This document shows, piece by piece, positions 8,409-18,090 of a stretch of DNA of 64,000 nucleotides (position 1 is its first letter; every line of letters begins with the position of its first letter). Where the stretch lies: the NCBI RefSeq assembly GCF_016907955.1, contig NZ_JAFBCX010000004.1, forward strand, positions 558,001 to 622,000, given 5' to 3'. A program made the translations under genes and the position numbers. The notes beneath the pieces were generated by a model. It ran no database searches. It had not been told where the DNA came from and saw only the letters and a program-made list of their open reading frames with translations. This DNA comes from Lentzea nigeriaca (lineage in GTDB: Bacteria > Actinomycetota > Actinomycetes > Mycobacteriales > Pseudonocardiaceae).

Positions 8409-8480
8409 CATCAGAGCGCGATCTTCATGATCGAAGCGCGGCTGCCTGCCGGCATCACTCTTTCTGTCACATCCCAAGAG

Positions 8481-8541
8481 ATGGTCTGACGGGCGCGGGA
8501 CGAGGTTCGGCACGAGGCAGCTCGTCACCGGAGACCACCAG
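8481..8541 (+). pseudogene. Decayed fragment of a Ser/Thr kinase N-lobe
   Basis: This stretch resembles part of the kinase gene starting at 9143. Bases 8517-8541 match 9256-9280 in 24 of 25 positions. Bases 8483-8506 match 9208-9231 closely (GGTCTGACGGGCGCGGGACG against GGTCTGGCGGGCACGCGACG). Read in frame, the conserved VVWRARDEV becomes V-stop-RARDEV, and about ten bases are missing before the match to KQLVTGDHQ. It is therefore a non-functional, truncated copy of a kinase very like the intact one 0.7 kb downstream. Confidence 0.7.
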
Positions 8542-8585
8542 GAATGATCTTCGTTGTTGTGGGCAGCGACGACGAAACCACTGGC

Positions 8586-8939
8586 TACTCGGTCGCCTTG
8601 GGGTACGCACCGGCGTAGTCGACCCACACCGTGCGCTTGTCGACGTCGAGCGGATACCAGACGCGGTCCCCACCCGTGACTTCGGATCTGCTACTGCGGC
8701 AGGACGCCGCCCGCCGCAGGCCTCGGTGGAATACCTGCCTTTGAGCTGCTCATGCCGACTGGTCGGCACAACAGGTCAGGGGTCGGTTCGCATCGCGACC
8801 CAGGCCGGCGCGGATTGTTCGCCGCACCGTTCTCCAGGTCCTGCCACCCCCTTCGCGGCGTCGTCGTTGGCGAATCGGATCTGCCACTCGCCGTTGACGG
8901 CTGGTGCCCCGCGACCGGATCGTTCTTCCTCGCGCTCAC
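8586..8939 (-). pseudogene. Decayed toxin-like gene (RelE/ParE-type family of TA modules)
   Basis: Pieces of one protein are readable in different frames, in the correct order. The GTG at 8939 starts SARKNDPVAG. Then come NGEWQIRFANDDAAKG, GWQDLENGAANN, APAWVAMRTDP, SRHEQLKGRYSTEA, VLPQ-stop-QI, and finally VTGGDRVWYPLDVDKRTVW to a stop at 8586. I recognise the order as that of a small toxin-like family (about 120 residues, ending in a ...VWYLLDVD...VWV.YA...PKATE pattern) usually paired with an upstream regulator. At least four frameshifts, plus a probable Trp-to-stop change in VLPQWQ, make it dead. The family name is from memory. Confidence 0.6.
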
Positions 8940-9111
8940 TCGGCAGTCGCCTCCGGCTCGGGAACGTCGCCGAAGTCCTCACCGTCCAGACCGTGGTCCC
9001 GAGAGAAGATCTCGACCAGGTGCGGATCAGCCCACACTCGGCGACGCGCCGCCACTGACCGATGAGCTGCAGGACCGGCGCCGGGATGGTGGCGAGCGGG
9101 AAACCGTGCAT
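8936..9111 (-). pseudogene. Truncated, frameshifted partner gene of the decayed toxin-like gene
   Basis: One frame gives FPLATIPAPVLQLIGQWRRVA; a frameshift then leads to WADPHLVEIFSRDHGLDGE and an acidic end with its stop at 8936. That stop overlaps the decayed toxin start as GTGA, the coupling usual for two-gene modules. The 5' part is missing: the kinase gene starts 32 bases further on. Whether this was the antitoxin is inferred from position only. Confidence 0.5.
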
Positions 9112-9130
9112 GTCCGTCTCGGTGATTGAT

Positions 9131-9136
9131 TACTCT
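9131..9136 (+). promoter_or_regulatory. Candidate -10 element for a leaderless kinase mRNA
   Basis: TACTCT ends 6 bases before the GTG at 9143, which has no Shine-Dalgarno. This spacing fits transcription starting at the start codon. No clear -35 element is seen. Confidence 0.4.
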
Positions 9137-9142
9137 CGTGGT

Positions 9143-10421
<1,279 letters not shown>

Positions 10422-10435
<14 letters not shown>

Positions 10436-11012
10436 GCAGCAGCCAGAAGCTGCCGCCACCCACGACCACGCCCATCGCAGTGCCCGCCAGCACCTGCGCC
10501 GTCGTGTGATCACCCAGCTCGACGCGCGACCACGCCACCAGCGCGGCCGGGAGCGCGATCAGCAGCAGCCAAGGGCCGTGGACGATCGCCAGCGTCACGA
10601 CGGCGGCCCACGCCACCGCGGCGTGCAGCGAGATCTTCCACTTCAGCCCGAACGTGATCGCCATGCTGACGATCAGCGAGGCGAACATGCTGCCCGCGAG
10701 GGCGAGCATGCTCGACGGCGCCCCGCCCAGAACCATGATCACCGTACCGGCCGCCAGCGAGGCACCGGCCGTGAGCAGCGGAACGAGCCTGCCTTCACGG
10801 TTCGTCACGTGGTGGCCGTCCCACCGGCCCTTGCGGGCGCCACGGACGATGACTGCCATCGGGATGACAGACGCCGTCAGAGCCACCACGAACCCCCACA
10901 GCAGGGTCTTCCACACACTCTCGGAAGCCGCGGCCACCGCGAACGGCAGCAAGATCACCCAGACCCACGGCGCGAGCACCTCGGTCGCGCCGCGAGCGAC
11001 CTTTTTGATCAA
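10422..11012 (-). CDS. PAP2-like integral membrane protein
   Basis: 196 residues with about six transmembrane helices. The segment SRVELGDHTTAQVLAG resembles motif 3 of PAP2 lipid phosphatases (SR-x5-H-x3-D), with Gln or Ala where the Asp is expected. WKISLHAA stands where the SGH motif 2 would be. It may be a divergent lipid phosphatase or a non-catalytic relative. It lies 5 bases downstream of the response-regulator gene on the same strand, so it is probably co-transcribed with the LiaSR-like pair. Such phosphatases often act in lipid-carrier recycling under envelope stress (inference). Confidence 0.75.
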
Positions 11013-11017
11013 ATCCC

Positions 11018-11668
11018 TCAGACCAGCCTGCGATCAGTGGCCCAGCGGGAGAGCTCGTACCGGTTGGAGAGCTGGGTCTTCCGCAGGACGCTCGACACGT
11101 GCGTCTCCACCGTCTTCACGCTGATGAACAGCTCGGACGCGATCTCCTTGTAAGCGTAGCCACGCGCGAGCAGCCGCAGGACGTCCCGTTCGCGAGGGGT
11201 CAGCAGGTCGAGCTCGGGGTCGCTGATCGGCGCGGCGCCCGGCCGGTCGGCGAACGCGTCGAGCACGAACCCGGCGAGCCTCGGTGAGAACACCGCGTCG
11301 CCCTCGCTGACCCGCACGACCGCCTTGACCAGCTCCTGGCTGGAGATCGTCTTGGTGACGTAGCCGCGGGCACCGGCGCGGATGACGTTGATGACGTCCT
11401 CCGCCGCGTCGGACACCGACAGCGCGAGGAACGTGACCTCGGGGATCTTGGTCCGGATCTGCCGCAGCACCTCCGCACCGCCGCCGTCGGGCATGTGCAC
11501 GTCGAGCAGCACCACGTCCGGCTTGTGGTGCGCGATACCCGTCACCGCCTCGCCGACACTGCCCGCCTCGCCGACCACCTCGATCTCGTCGGTGATGGTG
11601 TCGAGCTCGGCCCGCACCCCCGCGCGGAACAACGCGTGGTCGTCCACCAGGAACACCCTCACGCTCAC
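11018..11668 (-). CDS. NarL/LuxR-type response regulator (LiaR-like)
   Basis: 216 residues. The receiver domain has the acidic pair in VFLVDDHALFRAG and the phosphoacceptor Asp in VVLLDVHMPDGGG (about residue 56), with the switch Lys in GYVTKTIS. The LuxR HTH follows (LTPRERDVLRLLARGYAYKE, then ISVKTVETHVSSVLRK). It overlaps the kinase gene by 4 bases, so the two are translationally coupled. Its DNA target is probably the pair of ATCAGGG-N5-CCC repeats between the kinase and the divergent PspC gene. Confidence 0.95.
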   Translation of the reverse strand: MSVRVFLVDDHALFRAGVRAELDTITDEIEVVGEAGSVGEAVTGIAHHKPDVVLLDVHMPDGGGAEVLRQIRTKIPEVTFLALSVSDAAEDVINVIRAGARGYVTKTISSQELVKAVVRVSEGDAVFSPRLAGFVLDAFADRPGAAPISDPELDLLTPRERDVLRLLARGYAYKEIASELFISVKTVETHVSSVLRKTQLSNRYELSRWATDRRLV

Positions 11669-12858
11669 GTCCTGGCCTCCGTCTTCCTCGGCATCTCGAG
11701 CTGCACCTCGGTCCCCTCGCCGGGCGCGGTGCGCAGACGCACCTGTCCGCCGTGCCGGTCCATCCTCCCCCGGATGCTGCCCGACAGGCCATGCCGGTCC
11801 TCCGGCACCGCGTCCGGGTCGAAGCCCTTGCCGCGGTCGCGCACGAACACCGTCACCTTGTCCGGTTCGATCTCGGCGTACACGCTGACCTCGCCGACCC
11901 CGGCGTGCTTGGCGGCGTTGACCATCGCCTCCTTCGACGCCTGGATCAACGCGAACATCCCGTCCTCCAGCTCGCAGTCACCGACCACGACCTGGGACAC
12001 GGCGATCGCGAAGTCGTCCTCCACCTCCGCGCACGTCTGGGCGATGGCGACGCTCATCGTCGTCGGCTGCTCGCCCACCTCACGGCCGTAGAGCCAGCTG
12101 CGCAGCTCGCGTTCCTGGCTGCGGGCCAGGCGCTTCACCTCACGCGGCGACTCGGACTGCTTCTGGATGAGCGCAAGCGTTTGCAGCACGGAGTCGTGCA
12201 GGTGCGCGGCGATCTCGGCGCGTTCGTCGGTCCGGATGCGCGCACGGCGTTCCGCGTCCAGGTCGCGCACCAGCCGCATCCACAACGGCACCGTCAGCAC
12301 CGCGACACCGATCAACGTGGCGAGCACGGAGAGCACGACGGTCGAGAGGTTCTGGACCGAGTCGTTCGCGACGAGGAACGCCGCGACGCCCGCCAGCACC
12401 AGCGCACCTCCCGCCACCGTCCGCACGATCCCCGTCTTCCCCTGCGCCAGCGCGCCGTCCTTCCAGCGCCGTCGCTGTGCCTCGTCCGCCTCGCGCCACA
12501 CGACCGCGGCGCCCACGAGTGCCACGGCGATCGGACCGGTGATCCACCCGCTCGCCCCGGTGCCGATCAGCCCGGTGAACACCGCGACGCCGATGCCCAG
12601 AGCGGCGAGGCCGACGGCCTGCTGCCACTCCTTGCGGTCCTTGTCGGTCTCCGGTTCCGCCACCGTCGACTGCGGGACGAACATCCAGAGCAGCGCGTAG
12701 GCGATGATCCCGACCCCGCTCAGCGCGGCGAACACGGCGAAGACCGCGCGCACCCAGAAGACGGGTGCGCCGAGGTGGTCCGCCAGTCCGCTCGCGACGC
12801 CCGCGACCACCCGGCCGGTGCGTCGACGGCGCATCGGCTCAATCCGTGCACTCACCAT
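11665..12858 (-). CDS. PspC-domain-fused sensor histidine kinase (LiaS-like)
   Basis: About 397 residues from the ATG at 12858 (MVSARIEPMRRRR); the ATG at 12834 is an alternative. The N-terminus is a PspC domain (RRTGRVVAGVASGLADHLG plus one helix). Further transmembrane helices form the membrane sensor (about residues 85-195). A HisKA_3 dimerisation domain follows, with the phospho-His in EIAAHLHDSVLQTLALIQ. The HATPase domain has the N-box (EAMVNAAKHAG) and G-box (VRDRGKGFDP, HGLSGSIRGRM). Lacking a periplasmic loop, it probably senses membrane state or a partner protein, as LiaS does. The cognate regulator is encoded directly downstream. Confidence 0.92.
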   Translation of the reverse strand: MVSARIEPMRRRRTGRVVAGVASGLADHLGAPVFWVRAVFAVFAALSGVGIIAYALLWMFVPQSTVAEPETDKDRKEWQQAVGLAALGIGVAVFTGLIGTGASGWITGPIAVALVGAAVVWREADEAQRRRWKDGALAQGKTGIVRTVAGGALVLAGVAAFLVANDSVQNLSTVVLSVLATLIGVAVLTVPLWMRLVRDLDAERRARIRTDERAEIAAHLHDSVLQTLALIQKQSESPREVKRLARSQERELRSWLYGREVGEQPTTMSVAIAQTCAEVEDDFAIAVSQVVVGDCELEDGMFALIQASKEAMVNAAKHAGVGEVSVYAEIEPDKVTVFVRDRGKGFDPDAVPEDRHGLSGSIRGRMDRHGGQVRLRTAPGEGTEVQLEMPRKTEART

Positions 12859-12888
12859 CCGATCGTCACACGTCGCGGCGGGTTGTTC

Positions 12889-12932
12889 ATCAGGGTTCAC
12901 CCCGGTTCCTTGAATCAGGGCTGGTCCCTGAT
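12889..12932. promoter_or_regulatory. Tandem operator-like repeats between divergent genes
   Basis: ATCAGGG-ctggt-CCCTGAT (12914-12932) is a perfect 7-base dyad. A second, half-degenerate copy, ATCAGGG-ttcac-CCCGGTT, starts at 12889, exactly 25 bases away. Dyads with a 5-base spacer are typical of NarL/LuxR-type regulators. Both copies lie between the histidine kinase and PspC starts, so autoregulation by the adjacent regulator is likely. Confidence 0.55.
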
Positions 12933-12967
12933 GTGGTGCGAGGGCCTGGGGTAGCAACCTTGTCGTC

Positions 12968-14137
12968 GTGAGCGGGACTGAGAAGGCAGTGCAGGGCGTG
13001 GCGGACACGCTCAGGGAGTTCTGGGCCCACCGGCCGGTGCGGCCCCGCGCTGGGCGCAAGCTCGGCGGCGTCGCCACCGGGATCGCCTTGCGGTACCAGA
13101 TCGACCCGGTGATCGTGCGGATCGCGTTCGTCGCCCTCGCGTTGTCGGGCGGTGTCGGGCTGCCGATGTACCTGGCGGGCTGGTTGCTGCTGCCGGAGGA
13201 GGGCGACGAGGTCGCGCCGCTGGAAGCCCTGGTCAACAAGGGCCACAGCTCGATGTCGCAGGCGCAGACGGTGGGGCTGGGGATCCTGATGTTCCCCGCG
13301 CTCGCGTTCACGTTCGGCAGCGGCGGGTTCCAGGTCTTCGTCACGCTGGCCGCGTCGGTCGCGTGCATCTACCTGCTGCAGAAGAACCGCGGGCACCTGG
13401 CGCCTGCCACGCTCGCCGAACCCCCTGCCGTTCCGCCGGTGCCGGGAGCGCCGGCCTGGGACCCGCTCGGCGCCGCCCCGTTCGCCTGGGACCTGCCGGA
13501 ACCGGCTCCCGCACCGCAGCCGCCGGCACCGCGGCCGCGCAAGCCACGCGTCGGACTGGCGACGCTGGGTGTGGCGACTCTCGTGATCGCCGGATCGGCG
13601 ATCGCCTGGAGCTTCGCGCCGTGGTTCACGGTTCCGCACGTCATCGGCCTGCTGATCGCGGTCGTGGCGGCCGGTCTGGTGATCGGGTCGTTCGTCGACG
13701 CGGGTCGCGGCCTGATCTGGCTGCTGATCCCGTTGTCGGTGGCGGGCTTCGGTATGACGGCGGTCGGCTTCGACGGCCCCACCAACCTGGGCAACATCGA
13801 ACCGACGCCGAAGACCGTCGCCGAGGTTCAGGACAGGTACGAGATCGGTGTCGGCAGCGTCAATCTCGACCTGCGCCAGCTGCCCGACTCCGGCTCGGTG
13901 AAGACCGCGGTGGACGCGGATCTCGGCGAACTGACCGTGCACGTGCCGAAGAACGCCGACGTGACGTTCCGGTGCGAGGCCTCGTCCATCGGCGAGCTCA
14001 ACTGCCTCGGCAAGAAGGCGGAGGGCGGCAGCGTGCAGGTGGAGGGCACCGACCTCGGTGACAACGGCGAGGGCGGGTTGAAGATCGACCTGGACGTTCT
14101 GACGAACGTCGGAGAGGTGAAGGTGCTCCGTGACTGA
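12968..14137 (+). CDS. PspC-domain membrane protein with LiaF-like C-terminal domain
   Basis: 389 residues, GTG start. The N-terminal PspC domain (RAGRKLGGVATGIALRYQID, with YLAGWLLLPEEG) is followed by several transmembrane helices and a Pro-rich loop (about residues 140-190). The C-terminal domain of about 110 residues begins RYEIGVGSVNLDLRQL and has repeating beta-strand phrases (VHVPKNADVTF, LGELTVHV). It resembles the toastrack/DUF4097-like domain of LiaF. In Firmicutes LiaF inhibits LiaS. The divergent arrangement with a PspC-fused kinase and LuxR regulator suggests the same three-part envelope-stress circuit. Confidence 0.85.
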   Translation: MSGTEKAVQGVADTLREFWAHRPVRPRAGRKLGGVATGIALRYQIDPVIVRIAFVALALSGGVGLPMYLAGWLLLPEEGDEVAPLEALVNKGHSSMSQAQTVGLGILMFPALAFTFGSGGFQVFVTLAASVACIYLLQKNRGHLAPATLAEPPAVPPVPGAPAWDPLGAAPFAWDLPEPAPAPQPPAPRPRKPRVGLATLGVATLVIAGSAIAWSFAPWFTVPHVIGLLIAVVAAGLVIGSFVDAGRGLIWLLIPLSVAGFGMTAVGFDGPTNLGNIEPTPKTVAEVQDRYEIGVGSVNLDLRQLPDSGSVKTAVDADLGELTVHVPKNADVTFRCEASSIGELNCLGKKAEGGSVQVEGTDLGDNGEGGLKIDLDVLTNVGEVKVLRD

Positions 14138-14327
14138 TCAGCAGCCGGTGATGCGCAGGAGGATCGACCCGCTGAGCCTGCTCTTCGGGATCGGTGGCGG
14201 GCTGATGGCGGCCTACGTGCTGACCAACGGGATGTTCTGGTTCGACTTCAGGTGGGCGCTGGGAGGAACGGCCATCGTGGTCGGCCTGGTCCTGCTGACC
14301 AACTCGCTACGCCGCAAGTCGCGCTAG
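14130..14327 (+). CDS. Small two-helix membrane protein
   Basis: 65 residues. The GTG start overlaps the end of the PspC gene by 8 bases, so it is translationally coupled. Two hydrophobic segments (LSLLFGIGGGLMAAYVL and WALGGTAIVVGLVLLTNSL) end in RRKSR. It is probably an accessory part of the PspC stress module. No family is recognised. A strong hairpin follows. Confidence 0.75.
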   Translation: MTDQQPVMRRRIDPLSLLFGIGGGLMAAYVLTNGMFWFDFRWALGGTAIVVGLVLLTNSLRRKSR

Positions 14328-14333
14328 TCGACG

Positions 14334-14383
14334 GTGAAGGGAACCTTCATCCACCTGACGTGGTGGATGAAGGTTCCCTTCAC
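14334..14383. terminator. Bidirectional terminator, 22-bp perfect stem
   Basis: Arms 14334-14355 and 14362-14383 are perfectly complementary around a 6-base loop (TGACGT). The arm begins GTGAAGGGAACCTTCATCC. It lies between convergent genes (small membrane protein and guaA), 6 and 3 bases from their stops, so it can serve both. There is no clear U-tract. Confidence 0.85.
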
Positions 14384-14386
14384 CGT

Positions 14387-15946
14387 TCACTCCCATTCGA
14401 TGGTGCCTGGGGGCTTCGAGGTCACGTCCAGCACGACGCGGTTGACCTCGGCCACCTCGTTGGTGATCCGGGTCGAGATCCGCTCCAGCACCTCGTACGG
14501 CAGACGCGTCCAGTCCGCGGTCATCGCGTCCTCGGACGACACCGGGCGCAGCACGATCGGGTGGCCGTACGTGCGGCCGTCACCCTGGACGCCGACGCTG
14601 CGGACGTCCGCGAGCAGCACGACCGGGCACTGCCAGATCTGCCGGTCGAGGCCCGCGGCGGTGAGCTCCTCGCGCGCGATGGCGTCGGCCTGGCGCAGCG
14701 TGTCGAGGCGGTCCTGGGTGACCTCGCCGATGATCCGGATGCCGAGGCCGGGACCGGGGAACGGCTGGCGCTGCACGATCGTCTCCGGCAGGCCCAGCTC
14801 GGTGCCGACGCGGCGCACCTCGTCCTTGAACAGCGCGCGCAGCGGCTCGACCAGCTCGAACTGCAGGTCGTCCGGCAGGCCGCCGACGTTGTGGTGCGAC
14901 TTGATGTTCGCGGTGCCCGTGCCGCCGCCGGACTCGACGACGTCCGGGTAGAGCGTGCCCTGCACCAGGAAGCGGTAGTCGCCCTCGGCCTTGAGGTCGC
15001 GCTCGGCCTGCTCGAACACGCGGATGAACTCGCGGCCGATGATCTTGCGCTTCTCCTCCGGGTCCGTGACGCCGGCCAGAGCGTTGAGGAAGCGTTCGCG
15101 GGCGTCGACCGTGATCAGGTTGACGCCGGTCGCGGCCACGTAGTCGCGCTCGACCTGGGCGCGCTCACCGGCGCGCAGCAGGCCGTGGTCGACGAAGACG
15201 CAGGTGAGGCGGTCACCGATGGCCCGCTGGACGAGCGCCGCGGCCACGGCGGAGTCGACGCCGCCGGACAGCGCGCAGATCGCCTTGCCCTCACCGATCT
15301 GCTCGCGGATCCGCGCGACCTGCTCGTCCACGATGGACGACGTCGTCCACTGCGGACGGATGCCAGCGATGTCGTGCAGGAACCGGCGCAGCACCTCCTG
15401 GCCGTGCGGCGAGTGGTGCACCTCCGGGTGGTACTGCACACCGGCGAAGCGGCGTTCGGTGTCCTCGAACGCGGCGACCGGGGCGCCCTCGCTGGTCGCG
15501 GTGACCGTGAAGCCGTCCGGCGCCTTGGTGACGGCGTCGCCGTGGCTCATCCACACCGGGTGGCTACCGGGGAGCTCCTCGTGCAGCGAACCACCCGCTC
15601 CGGTGACACCGAGCTCGGTGCGGCCGTACTCGCGGGTGCCGGTCTGTTCGACTGCGCCGCCGAGTGCGCGCGCCATGGCCTGGAAGCCGTAGCAGATGCC
15701 GAAGACCGGCACGCCGGTCTCGAACAGCTTCGGGTCGACCTGCGGCGCGCCCTCTTCGTAGACGCTCGACGGGCCACCGGACAGAACGATGGCCAGGGGG
15801 TTGCGGTCGAGGATCTCGCTCACCGTCGCGGTGTGCGGGACCACCTCGGAGTAGACCTGCGCCTCGCGCACGCGACGGGCGATCAGCTGCGCGTACTGGG
15901 CGCCGAAGTCGACGACGAGAACAGGGCGGTTGCTGGTGTCGGACAC
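14387..15946 (-). CDS. guaA: GMP synthase (glutamine-hydrolysing)
   Basis: 519 residues, full length. It makes GMP from XMP, glutamine and ATP in the cytoplasm. The N-terminal class I amidotransferase has [15 protein letters not shown], the nucleophile Cys in [10 protein letters not shown] and the His-Glu pair in [13 protein letters not shown]. The ATP pyrophosphatase domain has the PP-loop [14 protein letters not shown]. The C-terminal dimerisation domain ends with PPGTIEWE. The start is GTG. It is separated by only 19 bases from a divergent phosphotransferase gene. With guaB and guaB3 at 24-27 kb it completes the guanine nucleotide branch. Confidence 0.98.
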   Translation of the reverse strand: MSDTSNRPVLVVDFGAQYAQLIARRVREAQVYSEVVPHTATVSEILDRNPLAIVLSGGPSSVYEEGAPQVDPKLFETGVPVFGICYGFQAMARALGGAVEQTGTREYGRTELGVTGAGGSLHEELPGSHPVWMSHGDAVTKAPDGFTVTATSEGAPVAAFEDTERRFAGVQYHPEVHHSPHGQEVLRRFLHDIAGIRPQWTTSSIVDEQVARIREQIGEGKAICALSGGVDSAVAAALVQRAIGDRLTCVFVDHGLLRAGERAQVERDYVAATGVNLITVDARERFLNALAGVTDPEEKRKIIGREFIRVFEQAERDLKAEGDYRFLVQGTLYPDVVESGGGTGTANIKSHHNVGGLPDDLQFELVEPLRALFKDEVRRVGTELGLPETIVQRQPFPGPGLGIRIIGEVTQDRLDTLRQADAIAREELTAAGLDRQIWQCPVVLLADVRSVGVQGDGRTYGHPIVLRPVSSEDAMTADWTRLPYEVLERISTRITNEVAEVNRVVLDVTSKPPGTIEWE

Positions 15947-15965
15947 GTCGCCAAGGATGTCATGC

Positions 15966-16634
15966 GTGGACGGGGAGCTGCTGACCGGTGGCGGGCTGAA
16001 CCAGGTGTTCAGGGTGGGTGACGCGGTGCGCAGACCGGCCGGTCCGTGGGCGCCGCGGGTGCACGAGTTGTTGCGGCACTTGGCACCTCTGGGGATCGCG
16101 CCGGTTCCGCTCGGGCTGGACGGCGAGCACGAACTGCTCAGCTACCTGCCCGGTGACGTTGGCCACGTGTTCCCGTCCGACGACGCCTCGTTGATCGAGT
16201 CGGCGCGGATGCTGCGCAGGCTGCACGATGCGACGGCTCCGCTCGTCGATCGACTCGACGGGTGGCAGCATCCCGCCAGGGAGCCGGTCGAGGTCGTACT
16301 GCACGGCGACTTCGCGCCGTACAACACCGTCTACCGGGACGGTTTGCCGGTGGGCGTGTTCGACTTCGACTCGGCACACCCAGGTCCGCGCTGGTGGGAC
16401 GTCAGCTGGGCGATCATCCAGTTCGTCTTCGGGCTGCCGCACGACCGGGAACGACGTGCCCATCTGTTCTGCGAGACGTACGGCTGTGCGTACGACGACA
16501 AGCACGTCCTCATACGTCTGGAGGACGCGATTCGGCTGATCAGGGAGCACCCGGCGTACACACGGCAACGCGCTGAGCGCCACGACGACTACTACATGGG
16601 TCTCATCAGGTACGTGCAGGCCAATAGGGCCTAA
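15966..16634 (+). CDS. Small aminoglycoside phosphotransferase-family kinase
   Basis: About 222 residues. The GTG at 15966 has AAGGA 8 bases upstream; an ATG at 15957 is possible. The catalytic part is intact: [14 protein letters not shown] (Brenner motif HGD-x4-N) and [20 protein letters not shown] (metal-binding Asp). The N-lobe is short ([21 protein letters not shown] start, then RRPAGPW), with no obvious nucleotide-binding Lys, as in several small APH-like proteins. The substrate is unknown, and resistance should not be assumed. It is divergent from guaA and followed 1 base later by the aldehyde dehydrogenase gene, so probably in one operon. Confidence 0.85.
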   Translation: MDGELLTGGGLNQVFRVGDAVRRPAGPWAPRVHELLRHLAPLGIAPVPLGLDGEHELLSYLPGDVGHVFPSDDASLIESARMLRRLHDATAPLVDRLDGWQHPAREPVEVVLHGDFAPYNTVYRDGLPVGVFDFDSAHPGPRWWDVSWAIIQFVFGLPHDRERRAHLFCETYGCAYDDKHVLIRLEDAIRLIREHPAYTRQRAERHDDYYMGLIRYVQANRA

Positions 16635-16635
16635 C

Positions 16636-18090
16636 GTGAGGTCCATGGACGCGTTCACGCCGCAACCCAGGCCGTGCTGGATCGCCGGCCGCCCCGAGCA
16701 GGGCGAGCAGGCGTCAGAGGTCTTCCACCCGTTCGACGGCACCGAGGTCGCCTCGGTCGCCGTGCCGGGCGCAGAGCAGATCGAACGCGCGGTGGCGGCG
16801 GCCGCGGCCGTGGCGAAGGAGTTCCGGCGAACACCCGCGCACGTGCGGGCCGAGGCGTTGCTGCAGGTCTCGCGGACGCTCGCCGAGCGCGCGGAGGAGA
16901 TCGCCGAGACGATCACCGCAGAGAACGGCAAGCCGCTCAAGTGGGCCGAGATCGAGGTGTCGCGGGCGGTCAACACGTTCCGGTTCGCGGCGGAGGAGGC
17001 ACGCCGGTTCACCGGTGGGCTGCAGCGGCTCGACACCGACCCGAACGGTGTGGGGCGGATGGCGATCGTGCGGCACGTCCCGCGCGGGCCGGTGCTGGCC
17101 GTGGCGCCGTTCAACTTCCCGCTGAACCTGGTGGCGCACAAGGTCGCGCCGGCGCTCGCGGTGGGAGCACCGGTGATCGTCAAGCCCGCGTCGGCCACGC
17201 CTCTGTCGGCTCTGCTGCTGGGCGAGATCCTGGCCGAGACCGACCTGCCGGAGGGAGCGTTCTCGATCCTTCCCGTGCGGGGCAAGGACATGGACGTCCT
17301 GGTGAAAGATGAGCGGTTGCCCGTCATCTCGTTCACCGGCTCCACGAAGGTCGGCTGGTCGCTGATGGAAGCCGCGCCGCGCAAGCACGTCGTGATGGAG
17401 CTGGGTTCCAACGCGGCCGCCATCGTCTGTCCTGACTGGACGGACCTCGACCACGCGGCGCAGCGCATCGCGACGTTCGGCAACTACCAGGCGGGGCAGT
17501 CGTGCATCGCCGTGCAGCGGGTGATCGTGGACCGCTCGGTCGCCGACGAGTTCGTGCCGAAGCTGGTCGACGCCGTGGGCGCGTTGAAGACCGGCGACCC
17601 GCACGACCCCGAGGTCGAGGTCGGCCCGTTGATCGACGAGGACAACGCCCGCCGCGTCGAGGAGTGGGTCCACATGGCCGCCGACGCGGGCGCGCGCGTG
17701 CTGCTCGGCGGCAAGCGGACCGGGTCGACCGTCGAGCCGACCGTGGTGGCGGACGTGCCGTTCAGCGCCAAGCTGTGGACCGAGGAGATCTTCGGCCCGG
17801 TGCTCGTGGTGTCGGTCGTCGACGGCGTCGAGGAGGCGTTCGCGCAGGCCAACGACACCAAGTACGGGCTGCAGGCCGGTGTGTTCACGCGTGACGTGCA
17901 GGTGGCGTTCGAGGCGGCGGCCGAGCTCGAGGTCGGTGGCGTGATCATCGGCGACGTTCCGTCCTACCGCGCCGACCAGATGCCCTACGGCGGCGTGAAG
18001 GGCTCGGGCACCGGACGTGAGGGCGTCCGGTCGGCGATGGAGGACTTCACCGAGGAACGGGTGACGGTGCTGACGGGTATCCCGCTATAG
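16636..18090 (+). CDS. NAD(P)-dependent aldehyde dehydrogenase
   Basis: 484 residues, a full-length cytoplasmic ALDH. The catalytic Cys is in GNYQAGQSCIAVQR and the general-base Glu in VVMELGSNAA. The cofactor site includes FTGSTKVGWSL, and the oxyanion Asn lies in VLAVAPFNFPLNL. The start is GTG 16636 or ATG 16645; the latter has GAGG only 3 bases away. It immediately follows the APH-like kinase gene. Its end overlaps the convergent BBE-type flavoprotein gene by 6 bases. The substrate is not predictable; NLG in related sequences is replaced by SNA here. Confidence 0.95.
   Translation: MRSMDAFTPQPRPCWIAGRPEQGEQASEVFHPFDGTEVASVAVPGAEQIERAVAAAAAVAKEFRRTPAHVRAEALLQVSRTLAERAEEIAETITAENGKPLKWAEIEVSRAVNTFRFAAEEARRFTGGLQRLDTDPNGVGRMAIVRHVPRGPVLAVAPFNFPLNLVAHKVAPALAVGAPVIVKPASATPLSALLLGEILAETDLPEGAFSILPVRGKDMDVLVKDERLPVISFTGSTKVGWSLMEAAPRKHVVMELGSNAAAIVCPDWTDLDHAAQRIATFGNYQAGQSCIAVQRVIVDRSVADEFVPKLVDAVGALKTGDPHDPEVEVGPLIDEDNARRVEEWVHMAADAGARVLLGGKRTGSTVEPTVVADVPFSAKLWTEEIFGPVLVVSVVDGVEEAFAQANDTKYGLQAGVFTRDVQVAFEAAAELEVGGVIIGDVPSYRADQMPYGGVKGSGTGREGVRSAMEDFTEERVTVLTGIPL

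Larger units (their letters stand above)
8230..8585. other. Non-coding stretch with palindrome and decayed sequence
   Basis: No convincing gene. Open frames here have atypical composition and no recognisable motifs. Contents noted: a 24-base palindrome (8385-8408) and a decayed kinase fragment (8481-8541). Confidence 0.6.

Noticed and set aside
8226..8627. 133-codon minus-strand open frame downstream of ssgB
   Set aside because: No motif; covers the palindrome and decayed kinase segment; overlaps the readable end of the decayed toxin in another frame.
14252..16021. 589-codon plus-strand open frame opposite guaA
   Set aside because: Antisense shadow; guaA on the minus strand has all catalytic motifs.
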